A stretch of DNA of 64,000 bases from Gluconacetobacter asukensis (GTDB taxonomy: Bacteria > Pseudomonadota > Alphaproteobacteria > Acetobacterales > Acetobacteraceae): positions 17,086 to 81,085 of the forward strand of contig NZ_JABEQE010000015.1 in the NCBI RefSeq assembly GCF_014174375.1, in the 5' to 3' direction. Made by a program: the position numbers and the translations under genes. Under the pieces are notes generated by a model. The model saw nothing but the letters and a program-made list of their open reading frames with translations. It did not search any database and was not told where the DNA came from. Shown here in pieces: positions 27,181 through 35,791 of this stretch. Numbering within the stretch: position 1 is the stretch's first letter; each line of letters opens with the position of its first letter.

Positions 27181-27961
27181 GGAGCTGGTAAGCCGTTTGC
27201 CATAGCCAGGTTCCCCACATCGACGCGGCGAGGCCGGGGCCGAAGGGAATGGCCATGTCGCGGCCGATCCTGCCGCGTGTGATGACGAGAATGCCGCCGA
27301 GAGTCAGGAGCGCTGCCGCGAACACCACCATGGGCAGCGCGGCCGGTCCCAGCCATGCCCCGCCGGCCGCCAGCAGTTTTGCGTCGCCCAGCCCCAGCCC
27401 GTCATGGCCCCGCAGCCGGCGGTAAGCCAGCGCGATTCCGGTGAACAGGGCATAGCCGAGCAGGGCCGCCGTGCCGTGCGCCAGGAACGTGGTCCATCCG
27501 CCCATTGCCGCCAGTACCAGCCCCACCGCCGTCAGCGGCAGGGTCAGGCTGTCCGGCAGGCGGAAGGTCTTGAAGTCGATTGCGGCCAGGACCAGCAGCC
27601 ACCACCCGAACAGGCAGCCGCGCCAGATCGCCGCCGCCGCGAGCGGGCCGGTGGCGCCACCCGCGAAGGTTGCCAGCATGGCCAGGGCCGCGACGGCCAG
27701 GGCCAGGATTTCCATGGCCGGATGGGAGGGGTCGATCGGGGCGTGGCAGGTGCGGCAGCGGCCCTTCTGCGCCAGGTAGCTGAGCAGCGGCACCAGTTCC
27801 CATAGGGTCAGGATCGTCCGGCAGCGGGGACAGGCCGAGCGGGCCAGGACCACGGGGTCGGCGCGGGGCAGGCGCCAGGCCAGCACCCCCAGGAACGACC
27901 CGATGAAGGGGGCCAGAAAGAGAGGTAGCCAGGGGGACGGCAGAGGGGGAGGGAGCTGCAT
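27173..27961 (-). CDS. gspO: Prepilin peptidase/N-methyltransferase GspO
   Basis: A 262-residue membrane protease that cleaves and N-methylates the pseudopilins. It has the N-terminal APFIGSFLGVLAWRLPRADP motif, four cysteines as CPRCRT and CRTCHAP, and the two catalytic aspartates in LAAIDFKTFRLPDSLTLPL and GLGLGDAKLLAAGGAWLG. Seven or eight membrane helices follow. It is placed directly after gspG, which is unusual because gspO normally ends the operon or lies elsewhere. The ATG at 27961 is used; the frame stays open upstream over gspG. It corresponds to lsdO. Confidence 0.93.
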   Translation of the reverse strand: MQLPPPLPSPWLPLFLAPFIGSFLGVLAWRLPRADPVVLARSACPRCRTILTLWELVPLLSYLAQKGRCRTCHAPIDPSHPAMEILALAVAALAMLATFAGGATGPLAAAAIWRGCLFGWWLLVLAAIDFKTFRLPDSLTLPLTAVGLVLAAMGGWTTFLAHGTAALLGYALFTGIALAYRRLRGHDGLGLGDAKLLAAGGAWLGPAALPMVVFAAALLTLGGILVITRGRIGRDMAIPFGPGLAASMWGTWLWQTAYQLHG

Positions 27962-27975
27962 CGCCGGGGCGTTGT

Positions 27976-28422
27976 TCAGGGGTTGCAGATCATCGTTGCC
28001 CGATCGGCGGCATTGCCGCTGGAGCCGGCCGAGCACAGATCGTACTCATGCCCCGGCCGCTCGGAGGGATTGCGATAGATATAGGGATGGTGCCACGGAT
28101 CGAGCGGGTCGGTGCCGTCCTTGACGTAGGGGCCGTTCCAGCTCTCGGCGCCGGACGGCCGGGCGACCAGGGCGTGGAGCCCGTCTTCGGTGCCGGGATA
28201 GCTGCCCATGTCCAGCCGGTACAGATCCAGCACCTCGCCCAGCCGCTGGATCGACTGCCGGGCCACCGAATTGCGGGCGCCGCCCAGCTGGCGCAGCGCG
28301 GCCGGGGCCACGAGGCCGATCAGCAGGCCGAGGATGGCGATCACGACCAGCAGTTCCAGAAGGGTGAAGCCGCCGTCGCGGCCATGCGGGGCGGAGGAAA
28401 AGGCGTGAGAAGATTTCGGCAT
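27976..28422 (-). CDS. gspG: Type II secretion major pseudopilin GspG
   Basis: A 148-residue major pseudopilin and first gene of the secretion operon. The prepilin site is G|FTLLELLVVIAILGLLIG with glutamate at +5. The C-terminal half carries the calcium-site region SWNGPYVKDGTDPLDPWHH and YDLCSAG. The ATG at 28422 gives a leader of about 17 residues; an ATG at 28476 would give a 35-residue leader and cannot be excluded. It corresponds to lsdG, reported as essential for levansucrase release. Confidence 0.94.
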   Translation of the reverse strand: MPKSSHAFSSAPHGRDGGFTLLELLVVIAILGLLIGLVAPAALRQLGGARNSVARQSIQRLGEVLDLYRLDMGSYPGTEDGLHALVARPSGAESWNGPYVKDGTDPLDPWHHPYIYRNPSERPGHEYDLCSAGSSGNAADRATMICNP

Positions 28423-28502
28423 CTTGAACCCGCTTTGCTGTGATAGGAAACGAGGCCGCCGCATCAGGGCCGGCATTCAGGATGGAAGGGCAGGACCCCG
28501 CC

Positions 28503-28913
28503 ATGGCGATTGCGTATGTCGGCTGCATGGTGTTTGCGGCGTCGCTGTACCATCTGCCTCCGCGCATTCTGCCCTCGATCCAGGCGGTGGAGAATGGGCG
28601 GAACGGGCTGGTGCATCATAATGCGAACGGTACGGATGATCTGGGTATCATGCAGGTCAATACGCTCTGGATCGATCCGATCGCCCGATTCACCCATGTC
28701 GCGCCGCAGATCGTCTATCGCAACCTGCTGGACCAGCCTTGCTATAATATCAGCGCGGCGGGTGCGATCATGCGTGTGTATCTGAATGAAACGCGCGGCG
28801 ACCTGATGCGGGCGGTCGGCAATTATCATTCTCATACTGTCCTTCTGAACCAATCCTACCAGGCGCTGGTGCTGGCCTGGGCGCGGCGCCTGTTCCAGCC
28901 GACCTTGCCATAG
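28503..28913 (+). CDS. Small SLT-type lytic transglycosylase
   Basis: A 136-residue peptidoglycan-cleaving enzyme of the IagB/VirB1/SLT group. A short hydrophobic N-terminus (MAIAYVGCMVFAASLYHLPP) may be a signal. The catalytic glutamate is E30 in PSIQAVENGRNG, followed by DDLGIMQVNTLW and AAGAIMRVYLNETRGDLM, with YHS near the end. AGGA lies eight bases before the ATG. It is divergent from gspG across 80 bases and tail-to-tail with lsdB. Such enzymes open the cell wall for envelope-spanning machines, so a role in assembling the adjacent secretin is likely. A long antisense frame covers the same region (28464-28997). Confidence 0.85.
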   Translation: MAIAYVGCMVFAASLYHLPPRILPSIQAVENGRNGLVHHNANGTDDLGIMQVNTLWIDPIARFTHVAPQIVYRNLLDQPCYNISAAGAIMRVYLNETRGDLMRAVGNYHSHTVLLNQSYQALVLAWARRLFQPTLP

Positions 28914-28926
28914 ATGGGGCGTGCGA

Positions 28927-30531
28927 TCATCGGGCGGGTGCGGAGATGCTAAGGCCGGTGAACTGCGTGTGACCGCCATCGGAAAACAGCGACACACCGT
29001 TGCTGCCCGCGGGTGGGAAGACCAGATCGGTCATGCGCAGCACGCCGCCATTGGCGAAGAGTTCGACCGAATTGCGATCGACCACCAGATGCAGCGACAC
29101 CACCCCGCCCGGCGCGGACAGGTGGGCGACATGCGCCAGGCTGAAACGGGGTGAGAACCCGACCTGGCCGGAATGGCTGCGATCGAGCGTGAGATTTCCC
29201 GATGTGAAATCGTAGCTGATCACGGTCCCTGTCCGGCCGTCCGGCGTCTGCCGCACGACGATGCCGGCGCGTGGCGCATCGCCCCGTCGCAGGGTCAGGT
29301 GGACATCCAGCACGTCTCCGCCCAGCGGGGCATGCCAGCTCTGGCCAGGACCCAGTTGCCGGTCGGAAAAGGCGGAGACGCCCTGCCGATGCACCAGATC
29401 TTCGTACGTCGCGGTTGGTGTCTGGATCAGGACGGGTTGGCCGTCGACCGTCTTCAGCGCCAGTTGGACGGGTAGCGTCATCTGTCCGCGCCAGGGAGAT
29501 GTCGGGAGGGTGTCCGCGTAATCCCAGTTGCTCATCCACCCGATCAGCAGCGGCGCACCGGAGCCGGTATTGGCGAAGCGGATCGCCGCATACTGGTCGG
29601 CGCCGTGATCCAGCCAATGATAGGCCGATGGATCTGACCCTTCCGGCGGCAATGTGTCGGGCGTGAAGCGGGTGCCGTCGAAGCGTCCGACGAAATATTG
29701 CACGCCCGATCCGCCGGCGATGCTCCAGGGATTGACGCTGACGATCATCGCCCAGCGTGTGTCATGCGGATTGCCGTCCAGGGCCAGCGGTATCAGCAAA
29801 GGCATTTCCCACAACATGCCCGGCTTGCGGTAGCCGGACGGCTGGAAATCGCTCAGGAAGGACCAGTGCAGCAGGTCGGTCGACCGGTACAGCTTGACCA
29901 GCTGCGCATCGGCGACAACCGTGGTCATGATCCAGCATTGGCCCTGCGGGTACCAGACAATCGACGGGTCGCGGAATTGTCTTGAATCCGGCTGCAGGGT
30001 CAGGATCGGATTGTGATCGTAGGCCTGCCAGTGCGCGCCGCGATCCAGACTGTAGGACAGGGACTGGGCCTGCGTGTCCTCAGGGTGCGCGGGATTGCCG
30101 TGGAAGACCGAGGTATGAAATGCCAGCAGTGGCGGTGCGGAGGCGCTGCCCAGCCCGGAGCGGTTCTGGCTGTCATAGACGACGGTGCCGGAGAAGATAT
30201 CCTCCTGCGGGGTGGCGGGGAGGGCGATGTCTTGCTCCTGCCAGTGCAGCAGGTCGGTGCTGGTGGCGTGCCCCCATGACATGGGGCCCCAGACCATGCC
30301 GGCCGGATTGTACTGGTAGAAAAGATGATAGGTACCGTCGAGAAGAAACGGACCGTTCGGGTCGTTCACCCAATGTTCGGCGGGTGAGAAATGCAGGGCC
30401 GGCCGCCATTGGGGTGTGGGTGCCTCCTGCGCCCGCAGGTGCGGCGGCAGCATCAGAAACAGGCATGCCACGGCGAGCACGCGGCAGCGAAGGACAATGT
30501 CGAACCGGGCCGTATGAACGGATCTTTTCAT
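28927..30531 (-). CDS. lsdB: Exo-levanase (GH32)
   Basis: A 534-residue family 32 glycoside hydrolase that releases fructose from levan. After a signal peptide ending near HLRAQ, the nucleophile is D57 in WVNDPNG, the transition-state aspartate is D188 in FRDPS and the acid/base is E242 in WEMPLL, which has Met where most family members have Cys. The C-terminal 150 residues form the usual beta-sandwich. The frame from the ATG at 30531 is 1605 bp, the size I recall for lsdB of strain SRT4; an ATG four codons upstream is possible. It follows lsdA on the minus strand with a strong terminator between them, which separates levanase from levansucrase expression. Confidence 0.95.
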   Translation of the reverse strand: MKRSVHTARFDIVLRCRVLAVACLFLMLPPHLRAQEAPTPQWRPALHFSPAEHWVNDPNGPFLLDGTYHLFYQYNPAGMVWGPMSWGHATSTDLLHWQEQDIALPATPQEDIFSGTVVYDSQNRSGLGSASAPPLLAFHTSVFHGNPAHPEDTQAQSLSYSLDRGAHWQAYDHNPILTLQPDSRQFRDPSIVWYPQGQCWIMTTVVADAQLVKLYRSTDLLHWSFLSDFQPSGYRKPGMLWEMPLLIPLALDGNPHDTRWAMIVSVNPWSIAGGSGVQYFVGRFDGTRFTPDTLPPEGSDPSAYHWLDHGADQYAAIRFANTGSGAPLLIGWMSNWDYADTLPTSPWRGQMTLPVQLALKTVDGQPVLIQTPTATYEDLVHRQGVSAFSDRQLGPGQSWHAPLGGDVLDVHLTLRRGDAPRAGIVVRQTPDGRTGTVISYDFTSGNLTLDRSHSGQVGFSPRFSLAHVAHLSAPGGVVSLHLVVDRNSVELFANGGVLRMTDLVFPPAGSNGVSLFSDGGHTQFTGLSISAPAR

Positions 30532-30563
30532 CTTCCTGGGCATGGTTCCCGCGAATCGGAAAA

Positions 30564-30598
30564 CCGGCCCCTTCCGGGATGGTCCCGGAAAGGGCCGG
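30564..30598 (-). terminator. Rho-independent terminator between lsdA and lsdB
   Basis: On the minus strand CCGGCCCTTTCCGGGA pairs with TCCCGGAAGGGGCCGG around a three-base loop, a 16-bp stem with one mismatch, followed by TTTT. It starts 13 bases after the lsdA stop and ends 33 bases before lsdB. It should stop most transcripts and allow only limited read-through into lsdB. Confidence 0.88.
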
Positions 30599-30610
30599 TC
30601 TGGCCTTGTA

Positions 30611-32347
30611 CTATTTGTTCGTGTTGACGAAAGCGTTGACCTGGCCGGTGGTGTTGGGCCCGATCGAAACATTCTGGCTGATCAGGTCCTGGATGAAGGC
30701 GGAGACGTTGGTGTCCGCGCTGTTGGCCGGGATGTCGCCATAGCCGCCCAGGCCGCCATTGCCGTAGCGCAGGTCGACCGCCGAGGCGTCGGCGCGGATG
30801 CCCAGCTTGACCGTCGGTGACAGCGTGCCGCCGCGACGGTTTTCGACCGTGTCGATGAAGGATTCGACCAGGCCGCCTGGCATCACATAGTGAGAGTAGG
30901 ACTGGAAGGCCCGCGGGTTCTGCTGCGGATTGGCATCATAGTCGGTGCCTGCCGCCTGGTTGAGGTCCGTGGGGTTGCCCAGCACGAGGCCGCTGCCATA
31001 GTTCATGGGCTGGAAGTCGCTGCGGATGCCGTTGCCGACGAAGCCGTATACGCCGTCCGGACCATCCACACCCGCCGCGTAGGTCGTGCGGTGGCTGATG
31101 GTGAAGATGTAGTATTTTCCGTTCTTGATATACATCTGGGGACGTTCGGTCTGATCGTTGACGCAGTTGGCCGAGATCAGCGGCGTCAGGAACTTCCATT
31201 TCGATAGCGATGAATCCTCGGCCACCGCGAGGCCGATCGCCGCCTTCTGATAATAGGCGCCGCTATCGAGGACTTGCTGAACGGTTTCGGCGTGCGGATC
31301 GTTCGGGCGGTAGCCCAGATCCTCGGCGGTGCAGTTCGCGACACCGCGCTGGCCGGCGGTATTGCCCTCGAACACCATGTAGTTCACGCCGGGATGGTTC
31401 GGGTCCTCGAAGGTGAACGGATCGCGGAAGTTATAGTACGGGTTCTGCGCCCCGTTCTGGTAAAGCACGCCGTCAGGACGCAGAAGCGGTGTGTGGGTGG
31501 TGAAGCCGGTGAACCAGACATGGTTGAAATCGGCATGGATCTGGCCCAGGCTCTGGGTGATCACCGCCTGGGCGGGGGTGATATCCTGCCCGGACGCGTC
31601 GCGGTTGAACGCCATGTCCGTGTAGAACAGCGATACCTTGTTGTCGCGCGGGTCCAGCAGGCGCATCGAGCCCGACCATTCCGCCGTGATCGTGTAGGTG
31701 GTGCCGGCGAAGACCTGTTCCTGCGCGCCTTCCGGAATCAGGAGGCCACCATAGATCCAGCCGCCGTTCGCGGGGCGCTGGTCGGCCCGAATCCCGGCGC
31801 GGCGATAGAAGAAGCCGATGCGGGCGTGGGTATGGCGATCGTCGAAGCCATATCCGGCATTCTTGTCCGCCGTCAGGCAGAAGATGACTTCCCAGCCATT
31901 ATAGCTGAACTGATCGGCATGCTTGTCGATCAGGGTCCAGGTGTCCCATACCCAGACATCCGGATTGATGGTCGGGAAATCTGCAGGAATACCGGGCATG
32001 ATCAGCTGGGAGGGCAACGAGTTCTGCCCCGCCGGGACCGACGGGTTCGACTGTGCCTTGATCTGCAGCGCGTCGGCGCGTGTCCAGCGGGCCGTAAAGT
32101 CCCCGTCGGGCGCATAGGCCTGTTGGGTATGGATCGTCGGCAGGGGGAAGCCAGGCACGCCGGTCAGCGAACTCCCCGGGAACATCCGGCCCGCGTGGGG
32201 CATCATGCCTGGATGGGGGGCGACACGGAGCGCCTCCTGCCGGGCATTCTGCGTCTGCGCGAATGCTGTCTGGGTAGCCGTGGCGGCGATCAACGATCCG
32301 GCCACTGCCATTGTGAATATTGATTTTTTCCGGCGTATGTTTGCCAT
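30611..32347 (-). CDS. lsdA: Levansucrase (GH68)
   Basis: A 578-residue levansucrase that converts sucrose to glucose plus levan and fructo-oligosaccharides. It has a cleavable signal peptide (residues 1-30, ending QTAFA), unlike most Gram-negative levansucrases. Catalytic residues are D135 (WVWDTW), D309 in the RDP motif and E401 (DQTERPQMY); C339 and C395 can form the known disulphide. All positions agree with the published enzyme as I recall it, although the total length is six residues shorter than the 584 I recall. GGAGGG precedes the ATG at 32347. Release from the periplasm depends on the type II system encoded downstream on the same strand. Confidence 0.97.
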   Translation of the reverse strand: MANIRRKKSIFTMAVAGSLIAATATQTAFAQTQNARQEALRVAPHPGMMPHAGRMFPGSSLTGVPGFPLPTIHTQQAYAPDGDFTARWTRADALQIKAQSNPSVPAGQNSLPSQLIMPGIPADFPTINPDVWVWDTWTLIDKHADQFSYNGWEVIFCLTADKNAGYGFDDRHTHARIGFFYRRAGIRADQRPANGGWIYGGLLIPEGAQEQVFAGTTYTITAEWSGSMRLLDPRDNKVSLFYTDMAFNRDASGQDITPAQAVITQSLGQIHADFNHVWFTGFTTHTPLLRPDGVLYQNGAQNPYYNFRDPFTFEDPNHPGVNYMVFEGNTAGQRGVANCTAEDLGYRPNDPHAETVQQVLDSGAYYQKAAIGLAVAEDSSLSKWKFLTPLISANCVNDQTERPQMYIKNGKYYIFTISHRTTYAAGVDGPDGVYGFVGNGIRSDFQPMNYGSGLVLGNPTDLNQAAGTDYDANPQQNPRAFQSYSHYVMPGGLVESFIDTVENRRGGTLSPTVKLGIRADASAVDLRYGNGGLGGYGDIPANSADTNVSAFIQDLISQNVSIGPNTTGQVNAFVNTNK

Positions 32348-32999
32348 ATCACCCTCCTTCCGTATGACGCACTCCTGGTCGAGGAGCATGCCTCATGACC
32401 GTGCATTCGTCGACAAAATGTTGATTTACAACGGCTTATGTCTGTCGCCTTCGGGGCAGGGGAGAGAAGATCACTTTTTGGTTACAGGAGTCAAATTTAA
32501 TTTGATGACGAATTTGCGGCAAATTCGTGTCGGTTTCGATGAAATATCAATATTAAACGGCACCATTCGTGTAAAAAATAGTAAATTTTTCATTAAAATA
32601 AATGTATTCAAATGAATATGCCGCTTCGAATCGGTCTAAAATGTGGCAGATTTATTTTTACTTGATCTCTGCCTGAAGGGCATCGTCGTGGCCGTGATCC
32701 CAGCGTCCGACGGATAGGCGAGAAACGATGCGGGCAAGCCCATAGTTCCCGTTCGGCCCGCGAATGGAACATGGCGGTGCCATGAACCTGGAGCATCACC
32801 AGCCGGATGTGTGGAGGTCCATCATCCGTCGCATTGCGGATCGTTCGATGGTCATGTCTCGCGGCTGCGGGCGGAAGGATGTGTTGTTGAAAGCAGGAAA
32901 CTGAAGCATTGTCGGTGGGCCGGTGCGGGCGTGCCCGCGTGAACGTGACGGCGGCCGCGATATCGTCGATCGCGGCGCATGGAGGAAATGACCGGACCG
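32348..32999. other. 652-base intergenic region with the lsdA promoter
   Basis: AT-rich, especially 32440-32680, and without a supported gene. It must hold the lsdA promoter. Two palindromes lie at 32491-32528 (listed separately). A further pair GGCAGA/TCTGCC spans about 32645-32672 around an AT-rich loop. The right third (32700-32980) has normal GC content and leads to the binding-protein gene. Confidence 0.5.
32491..32528. promoter_or_regulatory. Tandem palindromes upstream of lsdA
   Basis: TCAAAT-TTA-ATTTGA occupies 32491-32505. Three bases on, ACGAATTTGC (32508-32517) and GCAAATTCGT (32519-32528) form a perfect 10-bp inverted repeat around one base. Both lie 144-181 bases upstream of the lsdA start. 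They share the AATTT/AAATT core and could be two sites for one regulator, or the lower one could be a hairpin in a long leader. Confidence 0.5.
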
Positions 33000-33941
33000 A
33001 TGACCCTGTCCAGACGTTCGACCCTTGCCCTGGGTTTCGCCGGGTTGGCGCTGCCCCTGCGGGCGCCGGCCGCGCATGCTGCGGTTACGGCCATCAGGAT
33101 CGGCTACCAGAAATTCGGCACGCTGATCCTGCTGAAGCAGAAGCGTTTTCTGGAGGAAGCCCTGGCGCCGCGAGGGATTGCGGTACAATGGGCGCAGTTT
33201 CCGGCGGGGCCGCCGATGTTGCAGGCCATGGCCGCCGGTGCGCTGGAATTCGGCCAGACGGGCGATCTGCCGCCGATCTTCGCCCAGGCGAGCGCGCCCG
33301 GCATGCTGGTCTATGCGGGGCATGAGCCGCAGGTGGGGTCGAGCGAGGCGATTATCGTGCCTGCGGGAAGCCCGATCCATGCGATCGGAGATCTGCGGGG
33401 GCGCAAGGTTGCCGTGACGCGGGGATCGGATGCGCACTGGCTGCTGCTGGCCGCGCTGCTGAAGAATGGATTGAGCCTGCGTGACGTCGATGTGACGTAC
33501 CTGCTGCCTTCCGCCGCGCGCCCGGCATTCGAGACGGGGGTGGTCGATGCCTGGTCGATCTGGGACCCGTACCTGTCGGCCGCGGGCAGCGATCTGCGCG
33601 TTCTGGCGACCGGTGCCGATATCGGGGGCGGGGTCCAGTTTTTTATGACCCGGCGTGAATTCGCGCGGCTTCAGCCCGATCTGCTGAAGACGATCCGCGA
33701 TGCCGTGGCGCGATGCGATGCGTGGGCGCAGGCCAGCAAGCCGGAGGTGGTGCGGATTCTCGCCGATGCCACGGGGCTCGATCCGGCGGTGGTTGGACGG
33801 TCGGTGGAGAAGATTACCTACGGCATCCAGCCGGTGGGGGCCGATATCCTGGCCGGGCAGCAGAGAATGGCGGATATCTTCCACCGGGAGGGGCAACTGC
33901 CGGTGGCAGTGGATGTCCGCAACGCCGCGCTGCCGCCATAG
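33000..33941 (+). CDS. SsuA-like ABC transporter substrate-binding protein
   Basis: A 313-residue periplasmic binding protein of the aliphatic sulfonate/nitrate (SsuA/NrtA) group. A twin-arginine-like leader SRRSTLALGFAGLALPLRAP is followed by IRIGYQKFGTLILLKQK, LEFGQTGDLPPIFAQA and DAWSIWDPYLSA, all characteristic of SsuA. GGAGGA sits at 32981-32986; the ATG at 33000 is used because the signal peptide begins there, but ATGs at 32979 and 32988 are in frame. No permease or ATPase gene is next to it, so it is an orphan in this window and must share a transporter encoded elsewhere, if it is active. Confidence 0.88.
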   Translation: MTLSRRSTLALGFAGLALPLRAPAAHAAVTAIRIGYQKFGTLILLKQKRFLEEALAPRGIAVQWAQFPAGPPMLQAMAAGALEFGQTGDLPPIFAQASAPGMLVYAGHEPQVGSSEAIIVPAGSPIHAIGDLRGRKVAVTRGSDAHWLLLAALLKNGLSLRDVDVTYLLPSAARPAFETGVVDAWSIWDPYLSAAGSDLRVLATGADIGGGVQFFMTRREFARLQPDLLKTIRDAVARCDAWAQASKPEVVRILADATGLDPAVVGRSVEKITYGIQPVGADILAGQQRMADIFHREGQLPVAVDVRNAALPP

Positions 33942-34040
33942 GCAGCGCGCCAGGGCCGCTCTCGGGACCTTTCGCTGTTATCATTCGTTACTCTGTCCAT
34001 CCTTTCCTCGTGGTCGTCGGATCTGCGAAGGAGGGTAAGA

Positions 34041-34107
34041 GGCTTTTGAAACAGCCTTTGAGAGCCTGACTGAAAACGCGCGTCGGATCGCCGCCAGCGC
34101 GCATTTC
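34041..34107. repeat. Intergenic repeat element, copy B (partial)
   Basis: GGCTTTTGAAACAGCC at 34041-34056 matches the terminal repeat of copy A at 12499-12515. The core at 34073-34105 begins AAAACGCGCGTCGGATCGCC and ends CCAGCGCGCATTT, and is almost identical to the reverse complement of 53424-53456 in copy C, with arms that can pair as a hairpin. It lies between the binding-protein gene and the FAD-protein gene. Confidence 0.65.
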
Positions 34108-34216
34108 CGGTCGGGCTCCTGGATCGGATCGGGGATACGACATCATGAAGACCATCCTGCGCAACCGGTCATGGCGCTGTTGCCGCTATTGTCGCCTGGG
34201 CTGACGGAGGCGGACC

Positions 34217-35539
34217 ATGGCAGGGACGGTCGCGATCGTTGGTGGGGGTGCGAGCGGTGCCCTGGCGGCGATCCATCTGGCGCGACAGGTGAATCCGCCG
34301 AACCTTGTGGTGATCGAGCCCCGGGAGGAACTGGGGCTGGGCATTGCCTATGCGACGCGCAGCCCCGCCCATCTGCTGAATGTCCGCGCGGGGAACATGA
34401 GCGCCTTTTCCGACGTGCCGGACCATTTTCTGGACTGGCTGCGGCGGGAGCATGATCCCTCGGCCGACGCGGGCACCTTCGCGCCGCGCATGGTGTTTGG
34501 ACGGTACCTTCAGACCCTGGTGGCCCGGTCCGGTGCCGTTCATTGCCGGCGAGGGGCCGTGGCGGTGAAGGTGGAGGGCGAGGCGGCGTCGGTCGTCCTT
34601 GCGGATGGCGGGAGCATCCCGGCCAGTCGCGTCGTGTTGGCATTGGGGCATTTTCCGCCGGTCGACCTGCCGCGAATCAGCGCCGATGCCCTCTCGGGGG
34701 GCCTCTATCATCGCGATCCCTGGCGTGATTTTCCGCTGCCTTCCGATCGCGATTCGCCGGTCGTTCTGATCGGGACGGGGCTGACGGCGGTGGATATGCT
34801 GCTGCGCCTGCGGGAAAAGGGGCATCGCGGGCCGGTCACCATGGTGTCCAGGCACGGCCTGCTGAGCCTGGGCCACGCGCCCTGTGCGCCGGGTGCGGGG
34901 CCCGCGGTGCCGGATTCGACGGCGCCCTCCGCCGGCGCCTATCTGGCGGCGTTTCGGAGCGCTGTGCGGAATGGGGCGGCCTGGCGGGCGGCCGTCGACA
35001 GTCTGCGGGGAACGAGCAACCCGTTATGGGCGCGCCTGCCGACGGGCGAGAAGGCGCGGTTCAGGCGGCATCTGTTTCATTACTGGAGCGTGGCACGGCA
35101 TCGCATGGCGCCGTGCATCGCGGAACAAGTGGAGCGGGAGCAGCGAGCGGGGCTTCTGGCCATTCGCCGCGGGCATGTGCAGGATCTGGCGATGTCGGGC
35201 GGGGTTGGACATCTGACGATCGTGACGTCAGGGGTGACGGAAAGCCTGGCCGCATCATGCGTCATCAACTGCACCGGGCCGGTCACCGACTACCGGAAGG
35301 TCCAATCCCCGTTGCTGAGGGCGCTCTTCCTGGACGGACATGCGGTCGCCGGGGATTTGGGCGTGACGCTGGCGACCGATGCCGAGGGTGCGCTTGAGGG
35401 GGCATCCGGTGCCTGTTCGCGGGTGTTGTACGCGATCGGGCCCATGCGGGCCGGAACCCTGTTCGAGACGACGGCGATCCCCGAGATCCGGCAGCAGGCC
35501 CGGGACCTGGCCATGCATCTGGCGGGGATGCATTCGTAA
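34217..35539 (+). CDS. FAD/NAD(P)-binding oxidoreductase
   Basis: A 440-residue flavoprotein of the FAD-NAD(P)-binding family. Residues 4-40 are a Rossmann fold with VAIVGGGASGALAAIHLA; LNVRAGNMSAFSDVPDHFLD at about 55-75 and SPVVLIGTGLTAVDMLLRLR at about 182-202 mark the second dinucleotide region; CVINCTGPVTDYR at about 350 closes the FAD site. The reaction is not known. GGAGG lies before the ATG. It follows the SsuA-like gene by 275 bases, in the same direction. Related proteins occur beside sulfonate-uptake genes in other bacteria, so a role in sulphur acquisition is possible but unproven. Confidence 0.85.
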   Translation: MAGTVAIVGGGASGALAAIHLARQVNPPNLVVIEPREELGLGIAYATRSPAHLLNVRAGNMSAFSDVPDHFLDWLRREHDPSADAGTFAPRMVFGRYLQTLVARSGAVHCRRGAVAVKVEGEAASVVLADGGSIPASRVVLALGHFPPVDLPRISADALSGGLYHRDPWRDFPLPSDRDSPVVLIGTGLTAVDMLLRLREKGHRGPVTMVSRHGLLSLGHAPCAPGAGPAVPDSTAPSAGAYLAAFRSAVRNGAAWRAAVDSLRGTSNPLWARLPTGEKARFRRHLFHYWSVARHRMAPCIAEQVEREQRAGLLAIRRGHVQDLAMSGGVGHLTIVTSGVTESLAASCVINCTGPVTDYRKVQSPLLRALFLDGHAVAGDLGVTLATDAEGALEGASGACSRVLYAIGPMRAGTLFETTAIPEIRQQARDLAMHLAGMHS

Positions 35540-35791
35540 CCAGGTGGCACGCACCGGCTTCTATCGGGAGCAAAAGAGTGGACAATAAAATCGTCCGTTG
35601 CGATAGAGAATACGATGTTCTTTAATCGTCCGGATGGTGCTGTGGATCTGATGATCCTGGTATGATGTCCGAAATAAAAAATTCTTGTTCAGATCGGATG
35701 TACCTGGTCGACTGCGTGAATTCTATGTATTTTTGTTTTTTTATGTGCGAAATGGTCGTAATTCATTGAGCATGCAGTTGAAGGTTCCGCA

